64,000 nucleotides of DNA from Pseudomonas putida (GCF_028682395.1 NZ_JANHLC010000014.1:1-64000); one strand, 5' to 3'. Positions 28,814 to 38,460 are shown, counted from the first letter of the stretch. Numbers and translations are program-made. Notes: generated by a model from the letters alone, not told the origin.

Positions 28814-30142
28814 ATGGCTAAGCAAGGTGCTCTCTCTGCGCTCGGCAAAGGCGGTATGTCTGAACTTTGGGCTCGTCTGCGTTTTCTGTTCTTGGCGATT
28901 ATCGTCTACCGAATAGGCGCACACATTCCGGTTCCAGGTATCAACCCAGACCGATTGGCAGACCTGTTTCGACAGAATGAGGGGACCATTCTTAGCTTGT
29001 TCAACATGTTTTCCGGCGGTGCGCTGGAGCGGATGAGCATTTTTGCGTTGGGGATCATGCCGTACATTTCGGCATCGATCATCATGCAGTTGATGACCGC
29101 CGTCAGCCCTCAGCTGGAGCAGTTGAAGAAGGAAGGTGAAGCTGGCCGTCGCAAGATCAGCCAGTACACCCGCTACGGCACTGTCGTCCTCGCTCTGGTT
29201 CAGGCTATCGGCATGTCCGTTGGTCTGGCCGGGCAGGGCGTTGCGTTCGTGGCTGACTTTGGCTTCCATTTCGTCGCGGTAACCACTTTTGTGGCGGGCG
29301 CGATGTTCATGATGTGGCTGGGTGAGCAGATTACCGAGCGTGGTGTTGGCAACGGTATCTCGATGTTGATTTTCGCAGGTATCGTCGCCGGTCTTCCGAG
29401 AGCAATTGGGCAGTCTTTCGAGTCTGCACGTCAGGGGGATATCAATATCTTCGCCCTGGTTGCCATCGGTTTGCTGGCAGTAGCGATTATCGGTTTTGTG
29501 GTGTTCATTGAGCGTGGTCAGCGTCGTATTGCTGTTCACTACGCCAAGCGTCAGCAGGGTCGTAAGGTTTTTGCTGCGCAGACTAGCCACTTGCCGTTGA
29601 AGGTGAACATGGCGGGCGTTATTCCTGCCATTTTCGCGAGCAGCATTTTGCTGTTCCCGGCTTCGCTGGGCGCCTGGTTTGGTCAGTCTGAAGGTATGGG
29701 CTGGTTGCAGGACCTCTCGCAGTCGATCGCTCCTGGTCAGCCGTTGAATATTCTGCTGTTTAGTGCAGGGATTATTTTCTTCTGCTTCTTCTATACGGCG
29801 TTGATGTTCAATCCGAAAGACGTAGCGGAAAACCTGAAGAAGTCCGGTGCCTTTATTCCGGGCATCCGTCCAGGTGAGCAGTCGGCGCGCTACATTGATG
29901 GCGTTCTGACCCGCTTGACCATGTTCGGTGCTCTTTATATGACGGCCGTGTGCTTGCTGCCCCAGTTCCTGGTGGTTGCTGCAAACGTTCCGTTCTACCT
30001 TGGCGGGACCTCGTTGCTGATCGTGGTCGTGGTTGTTATGGACTTCATGTCCCAAGTACAATCGCACCTCGTTTCGCACCAGTACGAATCCCTGATGAAG
30101 AAAGCCAACCTGAAGGGCTACGGCAGCGGAATGCTGCGCTGA
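28814..30142 (+). CDS. secY: Preprotein translocase subunit SecY
   Basis: The protein-conducting channel of the Sec translocon in the inner membrane, working with SecE (3029) and SecA. The length is 442 aa, with ten hydrophobic helices. The plug/lateral gate region follows TM1 ([12 protein letters not shown]), and the cytosolic loop [16 protein letters not shown] that contacts ribosome and SecA is present. It has the usual position at the end of the spc operon. Confidence 0.98.
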
Positions 30143-30170
30143 AGTTCCCATAAGGTTCGAGGAGTTGGTG

Positions 30171-30287
30171 ATGAAAGTTCGTGCATCGGTGAAAAAGCTG
30201 TGCCGTAACTGCAAAATTATTCGCCGCGAAGGTGTTGTTCGAGTAATTTGCAGCGCGGAACCGCGTCACAAACAGCGCCAAGGCTGA
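30171..30287 (+). CDS. rpmJ: 50S ribosomal protein L36 (zinc-ribbon form)
   Basis: A 38-aa protein starting [15 protein letters not shown] after a GAGG site. It has C11, C14, C27 and H33, the CCCH zinc ligands of the C+ type. Bacteria that have this type often keep a zinc-free paralogue under Zur control elsewhere; none is in the window. It follows secY by 28 bp. Confidence 0.97.
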
Positions 30288-30306
30288 GTGTGATCTGTGC
30301 TTCAAG

Positions 30307-30340
30307 CCCAGCAGCTAGTGCGCTGCTGGGTTGATTATTT
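30307..30340 (+). terminator. Terminator-like hairpin between rpmJ and rpsM
   Basis: The perfect 9-bp stem CCCAGCAGC / GCTGCTGGG with a 6-nt loop is followed by TTGATTATTT. The T-rich tail doubles as the -35 region of the next promoter. Confidence 0.65.
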
Positions 30341-30359
30341 GTTATTACAGCGATATTAT
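30331..30359 (+). promoter_or_regulatory. Promoter of the alpha operon
   Basis: TTGATT (30331-30336) directly abuts the hairpin, and TATTAT (30354-30359) follows with 17-bp spacing. The predicted start near 30366 gives a leader of about 53 nt before rpsM. S4-mediated control of this leader, known in E. coli, cannot be judged by eye. Confidence 0.68.
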
Positions 30360-30418
30360 CTCGCGCCCTATTTCTTGGCTTCCGGGGCGTAGGTAGCTGT
30401 CAATTGGAGTCCCACTGA

Positions 30419-30775
30419 ATGGCCCGTATTGCAGGCGTTAACATTCCAGATAACAAGCATACTGTTATCTCGCTGACCTACATCTATGGTGTTGGTCGCA
30501 CTACTGCACAGAAGATCTGTGCAGACACTGGGGTAAACCCAGCCGTGAAGATCAAAGATCTGAGCGACGAGCAAATTGAACAGCTGCGTAGCGAAGTGGC
30601 TAAGTTCACCACTGAAGGTGACCTGCGTCGCGAAATCAACATGAAAATCAAGCGCTTGATGGATCTGGGCTGCTATCGCGGTCTCCGCCATCGTCGTGGT
30701 CTTCCAGTACGCGGTCAGCGTACCAAGACCAACGCGCGTACCCGTAAAGGTCCGCGTAAGCCGATCCGCAAGTAA
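30419..30775 (+). CDS. rpsM: 30S ribosomal protein S13
   Basis: 30S head protein contacting the P-site tRNA with its C-terminal tail and forming bridges to L5. The 118-aa sequence contains ARIAGVNIPDNKHTVISLTYIYGVG and the basic tail GQRTKTNARTRKGPRKP. It is the first gene of the alpha operon. Confidence 0.99.
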   Translation: MARIAGVNIPDNKHTVISLTYIYGVGRTTAQKICADTGVNPAVKIKDLSDEQIEQLRSEVAKFTTEGDLRREINMKIKRLMDLGCYRGLRHRRGLPVRGQRTKTNARTRKGPRKPIRK

Positions 30776-30805
30776 TCGCACCAGCGAATCGACAGGAATT
30801 TAGTC

Positions 30806-31195
30806 ATGGCAAAACCTGCTGCTCGTCCTCGTAAAAAGATTAAAAAGACAGTGGTTGATGGCATCGCCCACATCCACGCGTCTTTCAACAACACCATCGT
30901 GACCATCACCGACCGTCAGGGTAACGCGCTTTCTTGGGCAACCTCCGGTGGTTCGGGTTTCCGCGGTTCCCGCAAGTCCACCCCGTTCGCTGCTCAAGTA
31001 GCTGCTGAACGTGCTGGTCAAGCTGCGCTGGAATATGGCCTGAAAAACCTCGACGTTAACGTCAAGGGCCCAGGTCCAGGTCGTGAGTCCGCTGTCCGTG
31101 CTTTGAACGGCTGTGGCTATAAGATCGCCAGCATCACCGACGTGACGCCAATCCCGCACAACGGGTGCCGTCCGCCGAAGAAGCGCCGCGTGTAA
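30806..31195 (+). CDS. rpsK: 30S ribosomal protein S11
   Basis: Platform protein near the Shine-Dalgarno helix. The length is 129 aa, with the conserved HIHASFNNTIVTITDRQGN and GSGFRGSRKSTPFAAQ segments and the tail TPIPHNGCRPPKKRRV. It follows rpsM by 30 bp. Confidence 0.99.
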   Translation: MAKPAARPRKKIKKTVVDGIAHIHASFNNTIVTITDRQGNALSWATSGGSGFRGSRKSTPFAAQVAAERAGQAALEYGLKNLDVNVKGPGPGRESAVRALNGCGYKIASITDVTPIPHNGCRPPKKRRV

Positions 31196-31213
31196 TCCAG
31201 GAGACTGTAAAGA

Positions 31214-31834
31214 ATGGCTCGTTACATTGGTCCAAAATGCAAACTGGCACGTCGTGAAGGCACCGATCTCTTTCTGAAGAGTGGCGTCCGCGCTATCGAA
31301 TCGAAGTGCAATATCGAAGCTGCCCCTGGTATCCACGGCCAACGCCGCGGTCGCCAATCCGACTACGGCACCCAACTGCGTGAAAAGCAGAAGGTCCGTC
31401 GTATTTATGGCGTTCTTGAGCGTCAGTTCAGCGGCTACTACAAAGAAGCTGCTGGCAAGAAAGGTGCAACCGGTGAAAACCTGCTGCAACTGCTCGAATG
31501 CCGTCTGGACAACGTTGTATACCGTATGGGTTTTGGCTCTACTCGTGCCGAATCCCGTCAGCTGGTATCGCACAAGTCGATCAGCGTTAACGGCAAAACC
31601 GTAAACGTCCCGTCCTACCAGGTTCGTGCTGGTGACGTGGTTGCTATTCGTGAGAAGGCAAAGAATCAACTGCGCATTGTCCAGGCTCTCGATCTGTGTG
31701 CCCAGCGTGGCCGCGTAGAATGGGTAGAAGTGGACACTGAGAAGAAGTCGGGCGTTTTCAAGAACGTTCCAGCTCGCAGTGACCTCTCCGCCGACATCAA
31801 CGAAAGCCTGATTGTCGAGCTCTACTCCAAGTAA
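31214..31834 (+). CDS. rpsD: 30S ribosomal protein S4
   Basis: Assembly initiator of 30S and fidelity protein at the S4/S5 interface; in E. coli it represses the alpha operon. The 206-aa protein has an S4-type RNA-binding domain at about 96-160 (RLDNVVYRMGFGSTRAESRQLVSHKSI). It lacks a four-Cys zinc site. Confidence 0.99.
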   Translation: MARYIGPKCKLARREGTDLFLKSGVRAIESKCNIEAAPGIHGQRRGRQSDYGTQLREKQKVRRIYGVLERQFSGYYKEAAGKKGATGENLLQLLECRLDNVVYRMGFGSTRAESRQLVSHKSISVNGKTVNVPSYQVRAGDVVAIREKAKNQLRIVQALDLCAQRGRVEWVEVDTEKKSGVFKNVPARSDLSADINESLIVELYSK

Positions 31835-31856
31835 GGGCTAGAAAATAGGTGCATCC

Positions 31857-32858
31857 ATGCAGATTTCGGTAAATGAGTTCCTGACACCCCGCCACATTGA
31901 TGTGCAGGTTGTCAGTCCAACCCGCGCCAAAATTACCCTCGAGCCTCTCGAGCGTGGTTTTGGCCACACCCTGGGCAACGCGCTGCGCCGCATCCTGTTG
32001 TCCTCAATGCCAGGCTGTGCAGTAGTCGAGGCCGAGATTGACGGTGTGCTCCACGAGTACAGCGCCATCGAAGGTGTACAGGAAGACGTCATTGAAATCC
32101 TGTTGAACCTTAAAGGTCTGGCTATCAAGCTGCACGGCCGTGACGAAGTTACGCTGACCTTGTCGAAGAAGGGTTCGGGGGTGGTTACCGCTGCCGATAT
32201 TCAGCTGGATCATGATGTCGAGATCGTTAATCCCGATCACGTAATCGCTAACCTGGCGTCTAACGGCGCCTTGAACATGAAGCTCACCGTAGCTCGTGGT
32301 CGTGGTTATGAACCAGCAGACTCGCGTCAGAGCGATGAAGACGAAAGCCGCAGCATTGGTCGCTTGCAGCTCGACTCTTCGTTCAGCCCGGTTCGCCGTA
32401 TCGCATACGTGGTGGAAAACGCCCGTGTCGAGCAGCGTACCAACCTGGACAAGCTGGTAATTGATCTGGAAACCAACGGTACCCTGGATCCTGAAGAGGC
32501 CATCCGTCGTGCTGCAACCATTCTGCAACAGCAGTTGGCTGCGTTCGTCGACCTCAAAGGTGATAGCGAGCCTGTGGTAATCGAGCAGGAAGACGAGATC
32601 GATCCGATCCTGCTTCGCCCGGTTGACGATCTGGAACTGACTGTACGTTCGGCTAACTGCCTTAAGGCGGAAAACATTTACTACATCGGCGATCTGATTC
32701 AGCGCACCGAAGTAGAACTGTTGAAGACTCCGAACCTGGGCAAGAAATCCTTGACTGAAATCAAGGACGTACTGGCCTCCCGCGGTCTGTCCCTCGGCAT
32801 GCGCCTCGACAACTGGCCGCCTGCAAGTCTTAAGAAGGACGACAAGGCGACTGCCTGA
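31857..32858 (+). CDS. rpoA: DNA-directed RNA polymerase subunit alpha
   Basis: Assembles the polymerase core as a dimer and contacts UP elements and activators. The N-terminal domain (about 1-235) contains LEPLERGFGHTLGNALRRILLSS. The C-terminal domain (about 250-325) has LTVRSANCLKAENIYYIGDL and the NLGKKSLTEIK region. The length of 333 aa is standard. Genes for beta and beta' are also in the window. Confidence 0.99.
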   Translation: MQISVNEFLTPRHIDVQVVSPTRAKITLEPLERGFGHTLGNALRRILLSSMPGCAVVEAEIDGVLHEYSAIEGVQEDVIEILLNLKGLAIKLHGRDEVTLTLSKKGSGVVTAADIQLDHDVEIVNPDHVIANLASNGALNMKLTVARGRGYEPADSRQSDEDESRSIGRLQLDSSFSPVRRIAYVVENARVEQRTNLDKLVIDLETNGTLDPEEAIRRAATILQQQLAAFVDLKGDSEPVVIEQEDEIDPILLRPVDDLELTVRSANCLKAENIYYIGDLIQRTEVELLKTPNLGKKSLTEIKDVLASRGLSLGMRLDNWPPASLKKDDKATA

Positions 32859-32899
32859 TCGTCGTAATCACCGAACGTGAGTTTGGTAAGGAATGAACC

Positions 32900-33286
32900 A
32901 TGCGTCATCGTAAAAGTGGTCGTCACCTGAGCCGTACCAGCTCGCACCGCAAGGCTATGTTCCAGAACATGGCGGTGTCGCTGTTCGAGCACGAGCTGAT
33001 CAAAACTACACTGCCGAAAGCTAAAGAACTGCGCCGCGTTGCTGAGCCGCTGATTACTTTGGCCAAGACAGACAGCCTGGCTAACCGCCGTCTGGCTTTC
33101 GACCGTACTCGTTCGAAAGCTATCGTTGGTAAGCTCTTCAACGACCTGGGCAAGCGTTACGCTACCCGTGAGGGTGGCTACCTGCGCATCCTCAAGTGCG
33201 GTTTCCGCGCTGGTGACAACGCTCCTATGGCGTACGTTGAGCTGGTTGATCGTCCTGTCGGCGGTGAAGCAGTATCCGCTGAGTAA
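32900..33286 (+). CDS. rplQ: 50S ribosomal protein L17
   Basis: Tunnel-exit protein of the 50S subunit. The 128-aa sequence begins MRHRKSGRHLSRTSSHRKAM, the conserved basic N-terminus. It is the last gene of the alpha operon and is followed by a clear terminator. Confidence 0.99.
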   Translation: MRHRKSGRHLSRTSSHRKAMFQNMAVSLFEHELIKTTLPKAKELRRVAEPLITLAKTDSLANRRLAFDRTRSKAIVGKLFNDLGKRYATREGGYLRILKCGFRAGDNAPMAYVELVDRPVGGEAVSAE

Positions 33287-33306
33287 GACGTCAGTCTGAA
33301 ACAAAG

Positions 33307-33331
33307 AACCGGGCCTAGTGCCCGGTTTTTT
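33307..33331 (+). terminator. Terminator after rplQ (end of the translation supercluster)
   Basis: The 8-bp stem AACCGGGC / GCCCGGTT with a CTAGT loop is followed by a run of T. The 133 bp from here to katA are AT-rich and contain the inverted repeat CTATC-N7-GATAG (33355-33371) but no clear promoter. Confidence 0.9.
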
Positions 33332-33464
33332 GTGTCTTGTGCATTAGTAAATTTCTATCGGTTGAAGATAGTTAATGAATTTTTAAATGGAATTATTCTG
33401 GCCAATACTCCTTCCAAGCCGATTAAGCGGCATTTTCGAATAGAGCCTGAAGAGGAAGGAAAAT

Positions 33465-34913
33465 ATGACCGAGAATAAAACCCTGACGACCGCCAGCGGC
33501 GCTCCAGTCGCTGATAACCAGAACTCCCGTTCGGCCGGCCCGCGCGGTCCGTTGTTGCTCGACGATTTCCACCTGATCGAGAAGCTTGCACACTTCAACC
33601 GGGAAAATATTCCGGAGCGTCGCGTTCACGCGAAGGGTTCGGGGGCCTACGGTACGTTTACCGTCACCAGGGACATCACTGGCTACTCCAGCGCCAAGCT
33701 GTTTGATTCGGTCGGCAAGCAGACGCCTACCTTTCTGCGTTTCTCCACGGTCGGCGGCGAGCGCGGCTCGGCAGATACCGAGCGTGATCCCCGTGGGTTC
33801 GCCTTGAAGTTCTATACCGAGGAAGGCAACTGGGACATTGTGGGTAATAACACGCCTGTCTTTTTTATCCGTGACCCACTGAAATTTCCGGATTTTATCC
33901 ACACCCAAAAACGTTTGCCCCAGAGCAACCTGAAAAGTGCGCAGATGATGTGGGATTTCTGGTCGCACTCACCAGAGGCGCTGCACCAGGTCACCATACT
34001 GTTTTCCGACCGTGGCATTCCCGATGGCTATCGGCATATGCACGGCTTCGGTAGCCATACCTACAGCCTGGTCAACGCCAAGGGCGAGCGGCATTGGGTG
34101 AAGTGGCACTACAAGACCCAGCAGGGCATCAAGAACCTGGCGCCGGCCGATGCTGCGCGTCTGGCTGGCACTGATCCCGATTACGCTCAGCGCGACTTGT
34201 TCGAGGCGATCGAGCGCGGTGATTTTCCGAAATGGCGTGTCTGCATCCAGATCATGACCGAGGCCCAGGCCGCGGCTCATTACGAAAATCCGTTTGACGT
34301 GACCAAGACCTGGTCGCAGAAGGAGTTTCCACTGATTGAGATTGGCGAGTTGGAGCTTAATCGCAACCCGCTCAACTACTTCGCTGAAGTTGAGCAGGCC
34401 GCTTTTGGACCGAGCAATATGGTGCCAGGCGTGGGCTTGTCGCCAGACCGTATGCTGCAAGGGCGGGTTTTCGCTTACGCGGATGCACACCGCTACCGTA
34501 TCGGCACCAATCACCAGCAACTGCCGGTCAATGCGCCGCGTAGCCCGGTTAACAGCTATCAGCGTGACGGCTCAATGGCCTTTGGCAGCAACGGCGGCGC
34601 TGCGCCCAACTATGAGCCGAACAGCTATGCCGATGCTCCCAAGCAGGCGCCGCAGTACGCTGAGCCAGCATTGGCTCTGAGTGGCTCGGCTGATCGCTAT
34701 GATCATCGCGAAGATACGGACTACTACAGCCATGCCGGGGCGTTGTTCCGCCTGATGACTGACGAGCAAAAAGCCCTGCTGATCGGCAATATTGCCGGTG
34801 CAATGGCTGGAGTGACGCCGCAGGTCGTGCAGCGTCAACTGGAGCATTTCTACAAGGCTGATCCGGCTTACGGTGAGGGTGTTGCCAAGGCGCTGGGTGT
34901 ACAGCGTAACTAA
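33465..34913 (+). CDS. katA: Monofunctional heme catalase KatA
   Basis: Decomposes H2O2 to water and oxygen. Its 482-aa length equals that of P. aeruginosa KatA. The catalytic His is H55 in RRVHAKGSGAYG, the distal Asn is N128 in DIVGNNTPVFF, and the proximal heme Tyr lies in GRVFAYADAHRYR. A short clade-3 type without the C-terminal flavodoxin-like domain. No signal peptide is evident. The ribosome site is GAGGAAGGAAA. The ferritin gene lies just downstream, as in P. aeruginosa, where that ferritin supports KatA activity. Confidence 0.97.
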   Translation: MTENKTLTTASGAPVADNQNSRSAGPRGPLLLDDFHLIEKLAHFNRENIPERRVHAKGSGAYGTFTVTRDITGYSSAKLFDSVGKQTPTFLRFSTVGGERGSADTERDPRGFALKFYTEEGNWDIVGNNTPVFFIRDPLKFPDFIHTQKRLPQSNLKSAQMMWDFWSHSPEALHQVTILFSDRGIPDGYRHMHGFGSHTYSLVNAKGERHWVKWHYKTQQGIKNLAPADAARLAGTDPDYAQRDLFEAIERGDFPKWRVCIQIMTEAQAAAHYENPFDVTKTWSQKEFPLIEIGELELNRNPLNYFAEVEQAAFGPSNMVPGVGLSPDRMLQGRVFAYADAHRYRIGTNHQQLPVNAPRSPVNSYQRDGSMAFGSNGGAAPNYEPNSYADAPKQAPQYAEPALALSGSADRYDHREDTDYYSHAGALFRLMTDEQKALLIGNIAGAMAGVTPQVVQRQLEHFYKADPAYGEGVAKALGVQRN

Positions 34914-34930
34914 GTCTAAACGATAAGCAG

Positions 34931-34955
34931 AACCGCCCTCAATTGGGCGGTTTTT
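34931..34955 (+). terminator. Terminator after katA
   Basis: The 8-bp stem AACCGCCC / GGGCGGTT with a TCAATT loop runs into TTTTT. The ferritin gene therefore probably has its own promoter, although I see no convincing one in 34956-35067. Confidence 0.88.
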
Positions 34956-35067
34956 GCGTTATTTAACCCACTTTTCTCTGAAATTCTTCATTTTTATTGC
35001 GTTGCGCGGGTGACCTCTCGGTCAGCTTGGTTCAAACTATCGACTTTGAAGTAGGGAGGTGAGGGCG

Positions 35068-35532
35068 ATGCAAGGTCACCCGGACGTAATCGAATATCTC
35101 AACACGTTGCTGACTGGTGAACTGGCGGCTCGTGACCAATATTTCATCCATTCGCGGATGTACGAGGACTGGGGCTTCAGCAAGCTCTACGAGCGTATCA
35201 ACCACGAAATGGAAGAAGAAGCGCAACACGCTGATGCCCTGATGCGGCGGATCCTGATGCTCGAAGGCACGCCGCGCATGCGTCCCGACGATGTCGACAG
35301 CGGCACCACCGTGCCTGAGATGCTCGCTGCGGATTTGCGTCTCGAATACAAGGTTCGTGCAGCGCTGTGCAAGGGTATCGAGCTTTGCGAACTGCATAAG
35401 GACTACATCAGCCGCGACATCCTGCGTGTGCAGCTGGCCGATACCGAAGAGGATCACACCTACTGGCTGGAAAAACAGCTGGGATTGATCAAATCGATCG
35501 GTTTACAGAACTACCTGCAATCGCAGTTCTGA
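35068..35532 (+). CDS. ftnA: Bacterial ferritin FtnA (formerly BfrA)
   Basis: Iron-storage protein forming a 24-mer shell that oxidizes Fe2+ and stores ferric mineral. The ferroxidase ligands are in place: E18, E51 and H54, and a second E...H set in the C-terminal half (EDH near 127-130). Residue 52, the heme-ligating Met of true bacterioferritins, is Ala here (EEEAQHAD), which fits the heme-free FtnA class. I chose ATG 35068 (154 aa, MQGHPDVIEYLN) with an AGGGAGG site upstream; a GTG 9 bp earlier overlaps it. Confidence 0.94.
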   Translation: MQGHPDVIEYLNTLLTGELAARDQYFIHSRMYEDWGFSKLYERINHEMEEEAQHADALMRRILMLEGTPRMRPDDVDSGTTVPEMLAADLRLEYKVRAALCKGIELCELHKDYISRDILRVQLADTEEDHTYWLEKQLGLIKSIGLQNYLQSQF

Positions 35533-35579
35533 TCGTATCCAGGCGGCGCTAGCTGCCGATAGGCTTTTCAGAACCTACG

Positions 35580-35617
35580 AAAAAGCCCCTGCCATTTTAC
35601 AATGGCAGGGGCTTTTT
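35580..35617. terminator. Bidirectional terminator between ftnA and uvrA
   Basis: A perfect 17-bp stem with a TTAC loop and A-run/T-run flanks on both sides. It can end both the plus-strand ftnA and the minus-strand uvrA transcripts, whose stop codon is 9 bp away. Confidence 0.93.
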
Positions 35618-35625
35618 CTTGGGCA

Positions 35626-38460
35626 TTACGCTCGGTCGCGAGTCAGCAACGGCTTGAGGTAGTGGCCGGTATGCGACTGCGGCATTTCCGCAACCTGCTC
35701 GGGTGTACCCACCGCGATGATCTGGCCGCCCTTGGAGCCGCCTTCAGGGCCCAGATCCACCAGCCAGTCAGCAGTCTTGATCACATCCAGATTGTGTTCG
35801 ATCACCACCACGGTATTGCCGTGATCACGCAGGCGATGGAGCACATCGAGCAATTGCTGGATATCGGCGAAGTGCAGGCCCGTGGTGGGCTCATCGAGGA
35901 TGTACAGGGTCTTGCCGGTATCGCGTTTGGACAACTCGCGTGACAGCTTCACCCGTTGCGCTTCACCACCTGACAGGGTGGTCGCCGATTGACCCAGCTT
36001 GATATAGGAAAGCCCTACATCCATGAGCGTTTGCAGTTTGCGCGCCAGTGCCGGAACGGCATCGAAGAACACCCGAGCTTCCTCGATCGTCATTTCGAGG
36101 GTTTCGTGGATGTTCTTGCCCTTGTACTTGATCTCCAGCGTTTCGCGGTTATAGCGCTTGCTCTTGCAGACATCGCAGGGTACGTAGATATCCGGCAGGA
36201 AGTGCATCTCGACCTTGATCAGGCCGTCGCCCTGGCAGGCTTCACAGCGCCCGCCCTTGACGTTGAACGAGAAACGCCCTGGCCCGTAGCCCCGCGAGCG
36301 CGATTCCGGTACGCCAGCGAACAGCTCACGGATCGGTGTGAACAGCCCTGTATAGGTCGCCGGGTTCGAACGCGGTGTGCGGCCGATGGGGCTCTGGTCG
36401 ATATCGACCACCTTGTCCAAATGCTGCAGGCCATTGATGCTGTCGTGGGTCGCAGCTTCCAGTGTGGTCGCACCATTGAGGGCGGTGGCGGCGAGTGGGA
36501 ACAGGGTGTTGTTGATCAGCGTCGACTTGCCCGAGCCGGAAACACCGGTAACGCAGGTCAGCAAGCCAAGTGGTATCTCCAGGTCGACATTGCGCAGGTT
36601 GTTGCCCCGGGCGCCCTTGAGCGTCAGCGACAGTTTCTTGTTGCGTGGGGTGCGCTTGGCCGGCACGACGATTTTCACTCGTCCGGAGAGGTACTTGCCA
36701 GTCAGTGAGTCAGGGTGGGCCATGACTTCGGCAGCGGTGCCTTCGGCAACGATCCGGCCGCCGTGGACGCCCGCGCCCGGACCGATGTCGACGACATAGT
36801 CGGCCAGGCGAATGGCATCTTCGTCGTGCTCAACGACAATCACGGTATTGCCGATATCGCGCAGGTGCTTGAGTGTGCCCAGCAGGCGGTCGTTGTCCCG
36901 CTGGTGCAGGCCGATGGACGGTTCGTCGAGGATGTACATGACCCCGACCAATCCCGCGCCAATCTGGCTGGCCAGGCGAATACGCTGGGCTTCGCCGCCA
37001 GACAGGGTGTCCGCACTGCGATCCAGTGTCAGGTAATCGAGACCGACATTGACCAGGAATTGCAGGCGTTCGCGAATTTCCTTGAGGATCTTGTCGGCAA
37101 TTTCGCCGCGTCGACCGGTCAGTTTCAGCGTGCCGAAGTACAGGGTCGCATCGCCAATCGGCAGGCTGGTAACCGCGGGTAAAGTCTTTTCGCCAACCCA
37201 AACATGCCGGGCCTCGCGACGCAAACGCGTGCCGCGGCAGTCCGGGCACGGCTGGGTGCTGAGGAATTTGGCCAGCTCTTCGCGAACACTGGCCGACTCG
37301 GTTTCCCGATAGCGTCGCTCCAGGTTGGGCACGATCCCTTCGAAGGGATGGGAGCGCTTGACGATATCGCCGCGGTCATTGAGGTAGCGGAAGTCGACGT
37401 TCTGGCTACCGCTGCCGTGGAGAATGACTTTCTGCTGGTCGGCCGGCAGTTGGTTGAATGGCACTTCCAGGCTGAAATCGTAGTGCGCGGCCAGCGAGCC
37501 GAGCATCTGGAAGTAATAGACATTGCGCCGGTCCCAGCCACGAATCGCGCCTTCGGCGAGGGTCAGTTCGCCATTGACCAGGCGCTTGATATCAAAGAAC
37601 TGCTTAACCCCCAGCCCGTCGCAGGTCGGACAGGCGCCGGCCGGATTGTTGAAGGAGAACAGCTTGGGTTCCAGCTCGCTGATGGCGTGACCGCAGATTG
37701 GACAGGCAAAGCGCGCGGAGAAGATGATTTCTTCGCCGGGCTCGTCGTCCATCGGTGCAACCAGGGCAATGCCATCGGCCAGCTTCAGCGCTGTCTCGAA
37801 GGATTCGGCCAGACGCTGCTGCAGGTCCGCGCGGACCTTGAAGCGGTCGACCACGACATCGATCGAGTGCTTCTTCTGTTTATCCAGCTTGGGCAACTCA
37901 TCGAGCTCGCACAGCTTGCCGTCGACACGGGCGCGTACGAAACCCTGGGCGCGCAGCTCCTCGAATACCGACAGGTGCTCACCCTTGCGCTCGCGGATGA
38001 CCGGCGCCAGCAGCATCAGTTTGCTGCCCTCAGGTTGCGCCAGCACCAGGTCGACCATCTGACTGACGGTCTGGGCCTCCAGGGGGATATCGTGGTCTGG
38101 GCAGCGCGGCGTACCGACCCGCGCATAGAGCAGGCGCAGGTAGTCGTAGATTTCGGTGATAGTGCCGACGGTCGAGCGCGGGTTGTGCGAGGTCGATTTC
38201 TGTTCGATGGAGATCGCTGGCGACAGGCCCTCGATGGTGTCGACATCGGGCTTTTCCATCATGGAAAGGAACTGGCGCGCATAGGCCGAAAGGGATTCGA
38301 CATAGCGTCGCTGGCCTTCTGCATACAGGGTATCGAAGGCCAGCGATGACTTGCCGGAGCCGGAGAGGCCGGTGATGACGATCAGCTTGTCCCGCGGCAG
38401 GGTCAGGTCGATGTTCTTCAGGTTGTGGGTCCGTGCCCCACGTATCAGGATCTTGTCCAC
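35626..38460 (-). CDS. uvrA: Excinuclease ABC subunit UvrA
   Basis: Damage-sensing ATPase of nucleotide excision repair that loads UvrB. It contains two ABC modules: Walker A GLSGSGKSS near residue 31 and GVSGSGKST near 640, each with an LSGGEAQR signature. One zinc finger (CPIC...CPTC) lies in the first half, and a second (CEAC-x19-CDVC) is near 740, where it interacts with DNA. The 944-aa length is normal. It is divergent from the yajR-ssb pair. Confidence 0.98.
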   Translation of the reverse strand: MDKILIRGARTHNLKNIDLTLPRDKLIVITGLSGSGKSSLAFDTLYAEGQRRYVESLSAYARQFLSMMEKPDVDTIEGLSPAISIEQKSTSHNPRSTVGTITEIYDYLRLLYARVGTPRCPDHDIPLEAQTVSQMVDLVLAQPEGSKLMLLAPVIRERKGEHLSVFEELRAQGFVRARVDGKLCELDELPKLDKQKKHSIDVVVDRFKVRADLQQRLAESFETALKLADGIALVAPMDDEPGEEIIFSARFACPICGHAISELEPKLFSFNNPAGACPTCDGLGVKQFFDIKRLVNGELTLAEGAIRGWDRRNVYYFQMLGSLAAHYDFSLEVPFNQLPADQQKVILHGSGSQNVDFRYLNDRGDIVKRSHPFEGIVPNLERRYRETESASVREELAKFLSTQPCPDCRGTRLRREARHVWVGEKTLPAVTSLPIGDATLYFGTLKLTGRRGEIADKILKEIRERLQFLVNVGLDYLTLDRSADTLSGGEAQRIRLASQIGAGLVGVMYILDEPSIGLHQRDNDRLLGTLKHLRDIGNTVIVVEHDEDAIRLADYVVDIGPGAGVHGGRIVAEGTAAEVMAHPDSLTGKYLSGRVKIVVPAKRTPRNKKLSLTLKGARGNNLRNVDLEIPLGLLTCVTGVSGSGKSTLINNTLFPLAATALNGATTLEAATHDSINGLQHLDKVVDIDQSPIGRTPRSNPATYTGLFTPIRELFAGVPESRSRGYGPGRFSFNVKGGRCEACQGDGLIKVEMHFLPDIYVPCDVCKSKRYNRETLEIKYKGKNIHETLEMTIEEARVFFDAVPALARKLQTLMDVGLSYIKLGQSATTLSGGEAQRVKLSRELSKRDTGKTLYILDEPTTGLHFADIQQLLDVLHRLRDHGNTVVVIEHNLDVIKTADWLVDLGPEGGSKGGQIIAVGTPEQVAEMPQSHTGHYLKPLLTRDRA

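Noticed and set aside
33355..33371. OxyR site upstream of katA
   Set aside because: CTATC-N7-GATAG is palindromic, but the ATAG/CTAT spacing does not fit the four-part OxyR consensus.
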